Shown: piece by piece, positions 8,800 through 15,773 of the stretch
Layout: each line of letters opens with the position of its first letter
Position numbering within the stretch: position 1 is the stretch's first letter
Origin: Deltaproteobacteria bacterium
GTDB lineage: Bacteria; UBA10199; 2-02-FULL-50-16; JAJFLM01
NCBI GenBank assembly: GCA_021772655.1
Contig: JAJFLM010000202.1
Span: forward strand, 1-43,886
Reading direction: 5' to 3'
DNA length: 43,886 nucleotides
Notes under the pieces: model-generated
What the model saw: the letters and a program-made list of their open reading frames with translations, nothing else
The model's database searches: none
What the model was told of the DNA's origin: nothing
Position numbers and translations under genes: made by a program

Positions 8800-9498
8800 T
8801 TAACCCAGTAGACCTACTTCTGCAAAACTATAGTAAGCCTGTTCTCCGATAATGATATGATCAAGACAAGGCAGCGCGATCGTTGTACACGCCTCATAAA
8901 GCCGTGCTGTCAGATCATGATCCGAGTCACTGGGCGCGGGATCTCCGGATGGATGATTATGCACAAAAATGACCGCCGCACAGCCTTCGCTCAGCAACTG
9001 CCGCAAAACATAGGGAATAGATAAGGCGATATGCGTGCTATCACCATGGGCTAAGGGCAATAACTTAAGCACCTGATGGCCTGCATCCAGCAAGACAGCT
9101 TGAAAGATTTCTTCGCGGCAACCTACAAACTCATGTCGCAACCATTCAAACAAATCATCGGCGGCATCAATCACAGGACGCTTCACCATATGACTGCGCA
9201 GTACACGCTTACCCAACTCAAAAGCCGCCAGCAAACTAGCCACTTTTGCCGGACCTAAACCGGCAACTTCTAATAATTTATGAGGCGCTTGTCCGGCTAA
9301 CCCGACCAAACCACCGCAATCCGCCAACAAGCCTTGCGCCAGTTGATGGACATTCGTACCCTGGCGCCCTGAGCGTAGAAAAAGTGCTAACAATTCCGCA
9401 TCGGACAAAGCATCGACCCCCAATTGCCAGAGACGTTCGCGGGGGCGTTCCGAAGGCGGCCAGGAATTTATGTTTTGCGTTGTTTTTGTTTGCGCCAC
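8800..9498 (-). CDS. radC: RadC family JAB/MPN-domain protein
   Basis: The 232-aa protein has the RadC layout. An N-terminal helix-hairpin-helix region (RPRERLWQLGVDALSDAELLALFLRSG, then VAGLGPAKVASLLAAFELGKR) is followed by a JAB1/MPN metalloprotease-like domain with the JAMM metal site HNHPSGDPAPSDSD near residue 180. RadC was historically linked to DNA repair, but the in vivo role of the family is unsettled. Its start overlaps the 3' end of the HTH regulator gene by 31 nt, so the two are translationally linked. It converges with the beta-propeller gene across a 25-nt gap with no visible terminator. Confidence 0.93.
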   Translation of the reverse strand: MAQTKTTQNINSWPPSERPRERLWQLGVDALSDAELLALFLRSGRQGTNVHQLAQGLLADCGGLVGLAGQAPHKLLEVAGLGPAKVASLLAAFELGKRVLRSHMVKRPVIDAADDLFEWLRHEFVGCREEIFQAVLLDAGHQVLKLLPLAHGDSTHIALSIPYVLRQLLSEGCAAVIFVHNHPSGDPAPSDSDHDLTARLYEACTTIALPCLDHIIIGEQAYYSFAEVGLLG

Positions 9499-9905
9499 TG
9501 TTGCTTCATGAATTTGATGTACGTCACCATATGCTTTTGCTGAGCTTCGGTAAGAGTGGCTATCAGGCGCTCTAACTGCACCTCCAGCTTACCCTTTTTT
9601 CCGTAACTACGCACCTTTTCGGCAACTTCAGCCTGTTGAGTTGTGCTGGCCTGCGACTTATAGCGCTTTAAATCTTGCTCAAAGCGAAATTCATTGGCGG
9701 CTTGTTGAAAGCGCCGTAGATTGAGACCTAAAGCCGTGGCTAATTCCTTCACCTTGTTAGGCGATGGCACCTTGTTGCCTTGGACAATCTGGCGCAAATA
9801 TTCATAACTAAAAGAGAAGGCATGAGCTCGGTAAAAAGACAGGAGATTACGATGACCCTGGCGGGCCAAAGCACGATCCAATATTCCGTGGAAAGACGTC
9901 TTCAA
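9468..9905 (-). CDS. XRE-like helix-turn-helix regulator
   Basis: The 145-aa protein carries a Cro/C1-type HTH at about residues 20-65, with YEYLRQIVQGNKVPSPNKVKELATALGL giving the recognition and following helices. A C-terminal region is rich in K, Q and E and likely helical. An in-frame stop lies five codons upstream of TTG at 9905, so this TTG, or another TTG eight codons later, must be the start. No Shine-Dalgarno is visible. The gene overlaps radC and is divergent from the small ORF at 10068. The intervening region carries inverted copies of TACAACTATA, the most likely binding site for this protein (inference). Confidence 0.75.
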   Translation of the reverse strand: MKTSFHGILDRALARQGHRNLLSFYRAHAFSFSYEYLRQIVQGNKVPSPNKVKELATALGLNLRRFQQAANEFRFEQDLKRYKSQASTTQQAEVAEKVRSYGKKGKLEVQLERLIATLTEAQQKHMVTYIKFMKQQWRKQKQRKT

Positions 9906-10006
9906 AGTTTGGCATTTTTAACATGAGCCAAGAACGACAGGTAAGATAAATGGTAAAAAAATTATCCAATAATTTTATTTGTATAATGACTTTTAATAAG
10001 TTGAAA

Positions 10007-10057
10007 TATAGTTGTATTTTACAACAAGCTAGACAAACTTAATTAATTACAACTATA
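10007..10057. promoter_or_regulatory. Candidate operator: inverted TACAACTATA repeats
   Basis: A perfect 10-bp inverted pair, TATAGTTGTA (10007-10016) and TACAACTATA (10048-10057), flanks a third half-site TACAAC (10020-10025). The latter forms GTTGTA-TTT-TACAAC with the first. The right copy overlaps the -10 box of the plus-strand promoter. On the minus strand the left copy overlaps a TATATT that could be the -10 of the regulator gene. The placement suits control of both divergent genes by the XRE-like protein. Confidence 0.55.
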
Positions 10058-10059
10058 AT
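10030..10059 (+). promoter_or_regulatory. Sigma-70-type promoter for the small ORF
   Basis: TAGACA (10030-10035, five of six bases), an 18-nt spacer and a perfect TATAAT (10054-10059) end 8 nt before ATG 10068. The transcript would begin at or very near that ATG. Confidence 0.6.
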
Positions 10060-10067
10060 TGTTTTAT

Positions 10068-10355
10068 ATGGAGAGCTCGTCAGCCGTGAAGACAAATATG
10101 TCATGCATTTTTCGAGTCGATTCTGAGTATAAGCAGCTCGTCAACATCAGCTACCAAGCTTTTTTAGACCTCGCCCAAAAACTGAGTCCTGAAAGCTCAA
10201 ACCCCGTACCACAACATTTAACAGATCACCCCAAAATTGCCCAGCTACAAGATCTCTATTATTTATTGAAAACGGGTGCCCTACAGATTTGCGAAGAAAA
10301 AACTCAAAGCGGCATCAACCAACTCATTCTCACTATCAAAAGCCAAGCTTCATAA
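10068..10355 (+). CDS. Small uncharacterised protein, divergent from HTH regulator
   Basis: This is an ORF of about 95 aa (MESSSAVKTNMSCIFRV... to ...LTIKSQAS) without a signal peptide or membrane segment. It is mixed alpha/beta by eye, with helical stretches such as YQAFLDLAQKLS and KIAQLQDLYYLL. I recognise no family. The start is uncertain. ATG 10068 sits 8 nt after a perfect -10 box and would be leaderless. GTG 10086 lies 10 nt after GGAGAG. ATG 10098 is also in frame. The shared operator-like region suggests it is regulated with, or by, the XRE-like gene. Confidence 0.55.
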   Translation: MESSSAVKTNMSCIFRVDSEYKQLVNISYQAFLDLAQKLSPESSNPVPQHLTDHPKIAQLQDLYYLLKTGALQICEEKTQSGINQLILTIKSQAS

Positions 10356-10384
10356 ACCCAACACAAACCTTTGAACTCAGCGCA

Positions 10385-10401
10385 CCAGAGCTAAGCTCTG
10401 G
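10385..10401. repeat. Inverted repeat after the small ORF
   Basis: CCAGAGCT-A-AGCTCTGG has 8-bp arms. It lies 29 nt after the stop of the small ORF, where a transcript end would be expected, but the following bases are AAATAACTC rather than a T-run. A stabilising 3' hairpin is as likely as a terminator. Confidence 0.4.
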
Positions 10402-10440
10402 AAATAACTCTACTTTTATTAGTAACTTACTGATTACTTT

Positions 10441-10460
10441 TTATTCACAGCTTATCCACT
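10441..10460 (+). other. Pair of DnaA-box-like 9-mers upstream of smc
   Basis: TTATTCACA (10441-10449) fits the TTATNCACA consensus. TTATCCACT (10452-10460) differs from TTATCCACA at one base. They lie in tandem 11 bp apart, next to an AT-rich stretch (10405-10440). Two boxes do not make an origin. They could mean DnaA-linked control of smc, or chance. Confidence 0.35.
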
Positions 10461-10474
10461 ATATCTTGTAGGTG

Positions 10475-10545
10475 GGTGGGTAAAGCCCCACCATATCTAG
10501 GGATTTCACCCTTTACAGGCTGAGGAAGGCCATGCTAGCGTGCAT
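10475..10545 (+). other. Structured leader region before smc
   Basis: Three short hairpins occur in a row: GGTGGG-TAAAGC-CCCACC (10475-10492), AGGG-ATTTCA-CCCT (about 10499-10512), and a dyad around ATGC...GCAT (about 10532-10545). GTAAAG at 10480 can also pair with CTTTAC near 10512, giving alternative folds. It matches no riboswitch, SRP, 6S or RNase P motif that I know. It may be an untranslated leader of smc. Confidence 0.3.
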
Positions 10546-10580
10546 GCAGACTTCACTTTTTAAAAACTAACTAGGGCATT

Positions 10581-13500
10581 ATGCGGATCAAAAAAATCGA
10601 AATGCAGGGCTTCAAGTCCTTCGTTGACCCCACATCCATAGATTTTGATCTCCCTATCGTCGGAATTGTCGGCCCTAACGGTTGCGGTAAGTCTAATGTG
10701 GTGGATGCCATCCGTTGGGTCATGGGTGAGCAATCTGCCAAACATCTTCGCGGCAAGGCCATGGAAGATATTATTTTTAATGGATCTTCCAATCGAGCCC
10801 CGCTCGGCATGGCCAGCGTTTCACTGACCTTTTCCACTGAAGACGGCATCGTCCCTCCCGAATACAGTCAATTTTCTGAAGTCACTGTCACCCGCAAACT
10901 CTTTCGTTCCGGTGACAGTGAGTACTCTATTAATAAAGTACCTTGCCGTCTGCGTGATATTTTAGATTTATTTTTAGGCACCGGTGCTGGCACCAAGGCT
11001 TATTCTATTATCGCTCAAGGCCAAGTGGATTTTGCCATCAATGCCAAACCTGAAGACCGCCGTCGCCTCATTGAAGAAGCCGCCGGTATCTCTAAGTTTA
11101 AATCACGTCGTGATGCTGCCTTAAGGCGCATGGAATCGACTCAAAATAATTTACTCCGGCTTGGCGACATTATTGCTGAAATCCGCCGGCAAATTCGTTC
11201 TCTGGAACGTCAGGTGAAAAAAGCCGAACGCTATCATCAATATCGCGATGAACTGCGCGGCCTGGAATTGTACTTATCCGCTCTACAGTTTCAACAAAAG
11301 AATCAAAATCGTAGTGCTGTGACCCAAGAACTCAATCAATGGACTGAAAAAGAAGCCGCGGCACAGGGGGCCCTCTCTCAATTAGAACTTGATCTCGATA
11401 AACAGCGTTTAGAGCTCACTGAAAAAGAGGCTGAGCTTTCACGCTATCAAGAACAAAATTTTGAACTCAGTAATAAACTGCAACTTGCCCGGACCCAGAA
11501 GCAATATAAAGCACAAGAAATTCAATCGATCAAAGAACAAACAGAAAAGTGGCAGGAAGAACTTGAGTCAGGTCGCAGTCAATTGACCGAAGTTGAAGAA
11601 GCCTTATTAAGCAAACAAGAAAATTCTGGATCCATTGAAGAGATGACCCAGCAAGCCCGTGCCGCCTTAGACGCTGCACAAGAAATCTGGGAACAAAGCC
11701 AACATACCCGGCATGAAAAAGCCGTTTCTTTAGAAGGCTGTCGTGATAGCATCGGTAAACTAAGCCAAGAGCTCGCTACCTTAAAAAGTCGTTTGCAGGC
11801 CACAGAACAACAATTGCCTGATTTAGAAAATCGCTTAGCACGCAATCGTGATGAACACACTGAACTTCAATCACAATGCACAGAACGCAAAGCTGCCGTA
11901 CTCGCTACAGAAAAATCTTTACAAGAGCTCTTAGAACAAGTGCGCACTTTAGAAAAAAGTCGCCAAGACATGAAGCAACAGTTAGAAGATGGCTCGCGCA
12001 CCCGTGAAGACCGTCAACGTGACTTGACCAGCTTACAAGAAGAGCTGGTCAATAAGCGTTCACGCCTGCGTTCTTTAGTCGAATTAGAAAAAAGCCTTGC
12101 CGGCTTTGGTGAAGGCGTCCAAAAAATTCTTAAAGGCCCCAAACGGGATGGCGTATTTGGGGTGGTGGCCGATGGCATTTCCACAGAGCCGCAATATGAA
12201 TCTGCCTTAGTCGCGGCTTTAGGAGAAAGACTACAGTACATTGTGGTTGAAAGCCATGAACGCAGCATTGAAGCGGTCGACTTCCTCAAAAAAGAGGCTG
12301 GTGGTCGTTCTAGCTTTCTTCCTAAAAATGTCCGGGCACGTCCCTCAGAAGTATTTCCCGCAGAAACCGAGGGTGTGATTGGGCCTTTACTCAGCAAAGT
12401 CACTATTAAGCCTGATCTAGAAAATATTGCCCATTATCTCTTTAACGATGTGCTCTTAGTTGACTCTTTGGACACCGCACGAGCTTTATGGGAAAGTGGG
12501 CGCACTCAGTTACGTTTCGTAACTCTGGATGGAGATGTCATGGATCCTTCCGGTGTGATTTCCGGCGGCCATGCCAAACAAGATTCTAATAACATCCTGG
12601 CAAAACGTCGCGAAATTGACAGCTTGCGCCGTGAAGTCGTTCGCTTAGAACAAGAAATTGGTTTGAAAGACGATGCGGTTAGTCAATTAGAGGGGACGCT
12701 CTCAGGAGTGGATCTAGAACTACGGGCCTTGGATCAAGAATGGCAAACCCTTCAAGTCAATAAAGCTTCCTTAGAAAAAGAGCTCTCTCACCAACAAGCC
12801 AATGAACAACGCCTACAAGATCAACTCGCGGCTTTGCAAGAGCGCATTGACGACCTCGAACAAAATATTCAGACGAACAAACAAACCCGTGAAGAAATCC
12901 AAAATTTACAGACTCAGGCGAGCACACGTCAAAGTGATGAAGAAAACCAACTGAGCCTTTGGCAAACGGGCTTGCAAAGCGCTGAGGAAACTTTAGCCAA
13001 ACACTATGAGGCCTTTACAGAATCCAAAATCAAAATGGCTTCCGTCGAAGAACGTGAGGCTAGCTTTAGAGCCGAGCTCAATCGTTTACAGACCATGAAA
13101 GCGGATCTGATCAAACGCATTGATTCTCGTACGAGTGAAATCAAACAAGCAAGCGACAAAATCACACAGCTGCAAGAAGAAGTTGTTGCCCTGGGTGAAT
13201 CGATTGCACACACTCAGGTACAAAGTGATGAGCTGAAAAAACAGCAGGCTGAATCTCAAGAAAATTTTAATCGCAAGCGAACTCAAATGCAGGAACAAGA
13301 GATTCAATCACGGCAAACCCGCCAGAATTTAGATGATGCCCGTGGACAAACCTCTGAATTAAAAATTTCTTTAACCCGCTTAGATGGTGAACTTAATTAT
13401 CTGACCGGCCATATCTCAGAGAAGTATATGATTAATTTGAGCGAAGTGGTTCAAGAATGGGCCGAAAAAGTTCCGGAATGTGACGATCCTACTGCCCGAG

Positions 13501-14156
13501 CCCAAGAGCTTCGTGAAAAAATTGAAAAAATTGGCCCTGTTAATATGGAAGCCATTCCTGAGTTTGAAGAACTCAAAGAACGTGAAGTTTTCTTATCCTC
13601 ACAATATGAAGATTTAGAAAACTCTATTACCAATCTTGAAAAAGTGATCACTAAAATCAACCAAACCACCAAAGAGCGGTTTGACGATACTTTCAAGCAA
13701 GTTCAAGAAAAATTTTCTCAAGTCTTTCCACGTCTGTTTAAAGGCGGAAAAGCTGAGTTAAAATTAGAAGATGAGCATGACCTGCTCAACACAGGGGTTC
13801 AACTCTTCGTCCAACCACCAGGTAAACGTCCTTCGCATATCTCATTGTTATCAGGTGGTGAAAAAGCCCTCTCGGCGGTGGCCTTTATCTTCTCGATCTT
13901 CTTAGTGAAGCCTTCGCCCTTCTGTATTCTTGATGAGGTGGATGCACCTTTGGACGATGCTAATACGGCACGCTTCCATCAGTTGATTTCTGACATGACC
14001 CACCGGACACAATTCATCTTGATCACCCATAACAAGATGACGATGGATCTGTGTAATGGTCTCTTTGGGGTCACAATGCAAGAGCCTGGCTGTTCTAAGG
14101 TTGTGTCGGTTAATCTCGATAAAATTGAAGCGCTGCCCCAAGCGGCCTCAGCTTAA
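10581..14156 (+). CDS. smc: Chromosome segregation protein SMC
   Basis: This 1191-aa SMC ATPase compacts and segregates the chromosome with ScpA/ScpB. The N-terminal head has Walker A GPNGCGKSN (residues 31-39). Two long coiled-coil arms, rich in E, Q, K and L heptads, flank a hinge at about residues 515-665 (GVFGVVADG...ALGERLQYIVVES...GDVMDPSGVISGG). The C-terminal head has the signature LLSGGEKALSAVAF near residue 1090 and Walker B FCILDEVDAPLDDAN near 1115. Length and order are canonical. The start is ATG 10581, where only a weak TAGGG precedes it. The gene ends 1 nt before the convergent nitroreductase stop codon, so no dedicated terminator separates them. Confidence 0.98.
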   Translation: MRIKKIEMQGFKSFVDPTSIDFDLPIVGIVGPNGCGKSNVVDAIRWVMGEQSAKHLRGKAMEDIIFNGSSNRAPLGMASVSLTFSTEDGIVPPEYSQFSEVTVTRKLFRSGDSEYSINKVPCRLRDILDLFLGTGAGTKAYSIIAQGQVDFAINAKPEDRRRLIEEAAGISKFKSRRDAALRRMESTQNNLLRLGDIIAEIRRQIRSLERQVKKAERYHQYRDELRGLELYLSALQFQQKNQNRSAVTQELNQWTEKEAAAQGALSQLELDLDKQRLELTEKEAELSRYQEQNFELSNKLQLARTQKQYKAQEIQSIKEQTEKWQEELESGRSQLTEVEEALLSKQENSGSIEEMTQQARAALDAAQEIWEQSQHTRHEKAVSLEGCRDSIGKLSQELATLKSRLQATEQQLPDLENRLARNRDEHTELQSQCTERKAAVLATEKSLQELLEQVRTLEKSRQDMKQQLEDGSRTREDRQRDLTSLQEELVNKRSRLRSLVELEKSLAGFGEGVQKILKGPKRDGVFGVVADGISTEPQYESALVAALGERLQYIVVESHERSIEAVDFLKKEAGGRSSFLPKNVRARPSEVFPAETEGVIGPLLSKVTIKPDLENIAHYLFNDVLLVDSLDTARALWESGRTQLRFVTLDGDVMDPSGVISGGHAKQDSNNILAKRREIDSLRREVVRLEQEIGLKDDAVSQLEGTLSGVDLELRALDQEWQTLQVNKASLEKELSHQQANEQRLQDQLAALQERIDDLEQNIQTNKQTREEIQNLQTQASTRQSDEENQLSLWQTGLQSAEETLAKHYEAFTESKIKMASVEEREASFRAELNRLQTMKADLIKRIDSRTSEIKQASDKITQLQEEVVALGESIAHTQVQSDELKKQQAESQENFNRKRTQMQEQEIQSRQTRQNLDDARGQTSELKISLTRLDGELNYLTGHISEKYMINLSEVVQEWAEKVPECDDPTARAQELREKIEKIGPVNMEAIPEFEELKEREVFLSSQYEDLENSITNLEKVITKINQTTKERFDDTFKQVQEKFSQVFPRLFKGGKAELKLEDEHDLLNTGVQLFVQPPGKRPSHISLLSGGEKALSAVAFIFSIFLVKPSPFCILDEVDAPLDDANTARFHQLISDMTHRTQFILITHNKMTMDLCNGLFGVTMQEPGCSKVVSVNLDKIEALPQAASA

Positions 14157-14157
14157 A

Positions 14158-14763
14158 TTATTTCAATAAAGTGGTCGTTATGCCCCAAGAACCTTGAAAC
14201 ACTTGGCTCGATAAATCTTTGCGGGTTCGTGGTGCTAATTCGCGCTCTTGGAGTACGTCACTCAATGATTCAGGTGCCGCACAATAACCCACAGCCATGA
14301 CGGCCATCGGTTCACAACCCTCTGGAATATTAAGCGTTGTCCGTGCTTGTTCCGCATTAAAGCCAGCCATTTGATGTACATGTAAGCCCAAGCATGTGGC
14401 CTCTGTCACCAGGTTAGCCACAGCCATACCTGTATCATATTGCGCATGCCGATTCGGTTTTTGGTTACGCGAAAATTGAGTCTGTGCCACGGCCAGAATT
14501 AAAAGGGGAGCCGTTTGAGCCCAGGCTTGATTGGGCTCTACCAAACAATCAAATAGGGCCTGATAGTCCTCCCCCTGTTCCCGCGTCGCGATAAAAAAGG
14601 TCCAAGGCTGTTCATTAAAACAAGAGGCCTGCCACCGCGCAGCTTCAAATAAACTCATAATTTTTTCAGCCGTGACGGGCTGATCTGTAAACGCCCGTGG
14701 ACTCCAACGCTCGCTTAATAATTCATGGATCGAGGCTTGAACCCCTTCTCTTTGCTGACTCAT
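14158..14763 (-). CDS. Nitroreductase family protein
   Basis: The 201-aa protein matches the FMN-dependent nitroreductase fold. It has the N-terminal RWSPRAFTDQPV segment that binds the FMN phosphate, AARWQASCFNEQPWTFFIAT for FMN/dimer contacts, a central helix region (DTGMAVANLVTEATCLGLHVHQM) and the GYCAAPES turn. Family members reduce nitro compounds, quinones or other electron acceptors with NAD(P)H; the substrate cannot be told. AAGGGA lies 6 nt before ATG 14763. It is the last gene of the long minus-strand run, 21 nt after the nucleotidyltransferase gene. Confidence 0.93.
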   Translation of the reverse strand: MSQQREGVQASIHELLSERWSPRAFTDQPVTAEKIMSLFEAARWQASCFNEQPWTFFIATREQGEDYQALFDCLVEPNQAWAQTAPLLILAVAQTQFSRNQKPNRHAQYDTGMAVANLVTEATCLGLHVHQMAGFNAEQARTTLNIPEGCEPMAVMAVGYCAAPESLSDVLQERELAPRTRKDLSSQVFQGSWGITTTLLK

Positions 14764-14784
14764 AACATCCCTTATATTTAGTAA

Positions 14785-15261
14785 CTAGCTTAACAGCTTA
14801 TTTATTTTCTTGAGTTGGCGTGTAATATATTTTTCATCCAACAAGTCTCCAAATAGTTCACGAAGTTCTTCAATATCGCGACGATCTATAGAACGATTGG
14901 CTAGAGTTTTTAACACAATGATATCTTCAGGAGTCGCGATTCTCACAAAGTCTTCGCCCAAAGGCTTTTCGACAGCACGCATCACGACATCAGCACCCAC
15001 GTAATGGTCAGCCAAAAGTAAATCAATCGGAACCTGTTGTACTTTTGTTTTCAGCTGATGCTCTCCAGCTGTTCTAACTTCAAAACCCTGATCAGAAAAT
15101 AATTTATAGATACTCTTTAAATCATTCACTAAAATATAAAAATCAATATCAACCGTATTGGCGCGACCATTATGCAGCATCATCGCAAGACCACCTATCA
15201 GACAATAGTCAATGTTGTGCCTTTTAAACAACGAAATGATTTGTTTTAGCGCTTCAAGCAT
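14785..15261 (-). CDS. Nucleotidyltransferase-fold protein, partner of winged-helix regulator
   Basis: The 158-aa protein has the minimal nucleotidyltransferase signature CLIGGLAMMLHNG...R-A-N-T-V-D-I-D-F-Y near residues 20-43. The GG and the DID metal-binding pair are intact. A later acidic residue in VPIDLLLAD is a candidate third metal ligand. This is the DUF6036/AbiEii-like branch, whose members occur as toxins in toxin-antitoxin pairs or as resistance enzymes. Its ATG overlaps the last eight bases of the upstream winged-helix gene (ATGCTTGA), so the two form a translationally coupled pair. A toxin role is inference from this layout; no typical AbiEi sequence was recognised. Confidence 0.8.
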   Translation of the reverse strand: MLEALKQIISLFKRHNIDYCLIGGLAMMLHNGRANTVDIDFYILVNDLKSIYKLFSDQGFEVRTAGEHQLKTKVQQVPIDLLLADHYVGADVVMRAVEKPLGEDFVRIATPEDIIVLKTLANRSIDRRDIEELRELFGDLLDEKYITRQLKKINKLLS

Positions 15262-15643
15262 AACGCTCTCTTAATCGATCCGACAGTTTTTGCGTTGTAA
15301 CAATTGTACCGCGTACGGCCAGAAGCTCATAGATACCAATCACATCGATACGTCGTTCTTCTGGAATATCAGGAAGGAACGTCGGCGTTTTTGTCGGATC
15401 CATACTTTTATAAATCATCCGGATAATTTCGTCGTAATAACGATAGTGAGGATTTAAGGCATAAAAGGAAGGCTGTCCCATTTTTAGAATAATCGCTTCA
15501 TCAGTCAGCTGGCGCAGGGCTTTAAAGATAGGAGTCGGGCTAGCGTTTAGTTGTCTTGCTAAAGACCGCCCAGTGCTAGCACCGCGTAATCCCAAGTAGC
15601 AAAGAAGATCGACCTTGGTTTGGCTACCAAAAATTTCCTTCAT
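15254..15643 (-). CDS. Winged-helix transcriptional regulator (putative antitoxin/autorepressor)
   Basis: The protein begins MKEIFGSQTKVDLLCYLGLRG and contains an ArsR/MarR-like winged helix: STGRSLARQLNASPTPIFKALRQLTDEAIILKMGQPSFYALNP at about residues 23-65. The first helices, recognition helix and beta-wing are clear. A longer frame could start at ATG 15667, but that ATG lies inside a 10-bp-arm palindrome that overlaps the promoter, so ATG 15643 is preferred. It ends with TGA inside the start of the nucleotidyltransferase gene. The pair sits downstream of uvrA on the same strand but has its own promoter. Likely role: repressor of its own operon, possibly neutralising the nucleotidyltransferase (inference). 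Confidence 0.78.
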   Translation of the reverse strand: MKEIFGSQTKVDLLCYLGLRGASTGRSLARQLNASPTPIFKALRQLTDEAIILKMGQPSFYALNPHYRYYDEIIRMIYKSMDPTKTPTFLPDIPEERRIDVIGIYELLAVRGTIVTTQKLSDRLRERYA

Positions 15644-15644
15644 T

Positions 15645-15678
15645 ATGTACCTATAAAATAGGTACATTTATTAGTCAA
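15645..15678 (-). promoter_or_regulatory. Autoregulatory operator overlapping a leaderless promoter
   Basis: A perfect palindrome, ATGTACCTAT-AAA-ATAGGTACAT (15645-15667), lies directly before the start of the winged-helix gene. On the minus strand TTGACT (15678-15673), 17 nt, then TATAGG (15655-15650) form a sigma-70-type promoter. One palindrome arm fills much of the spacer and the other includes the -10. The predicted transcription start falls on the ATG at 15643. Binding would block RNA polymerase. Confidence 0.7.
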
Positions 15679-15760
15679 GCCCAACAAATGCGCTCTATGT
15701 AGAACCCTTAAAATATTCAATAATTACAATATATTGCAGAAAATGCGCCTCTTATTAGTC
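15668..15760. repeat. Nested direct repeats between uvrA and the regulator pair
   Basis: TTATTAGTC occurs at 15668-15676 and 15752-15760. Inside these, AAATGCGC occurs near 15687 and 15740, so the order is repeat 1, repeat 2, AT-rich core, repeat 2, repeat 1. No coding sequence is visible. It may be an insertion scar or binding sites for a second regulator. Confidence 0.35.
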
Positions 15761-15773
15761 TAACTCTCGAGGT

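Noticed and set aside
10405-10460. Replication origin
   Set aside because: Only two DnaA-like boxes, no dnaA, dnaN or other origin-linked genes nearby, and no DnaA-box cluster.
10475-10560. Small RNA gene such as SRP, 6S or RNase P RNA
   Set aside because: None of the conserved sequence motifs of these RNAs is present; the segment is more simply the smc leader.
12014-12403. Minus-strand ORF of 129 codons inside smc
   Set aside because: It is antisense to the SMC hinge, rich in Ser/Arg as expected for an antisense shadow, and without translation signals.
15643-15667. Longer start (ATG 15667) for the winged-helix gene
   Set aside because: It would lie within the operator palindrome and upstream of the predicted transcription start; the extra residues are simply the translated palindrome.
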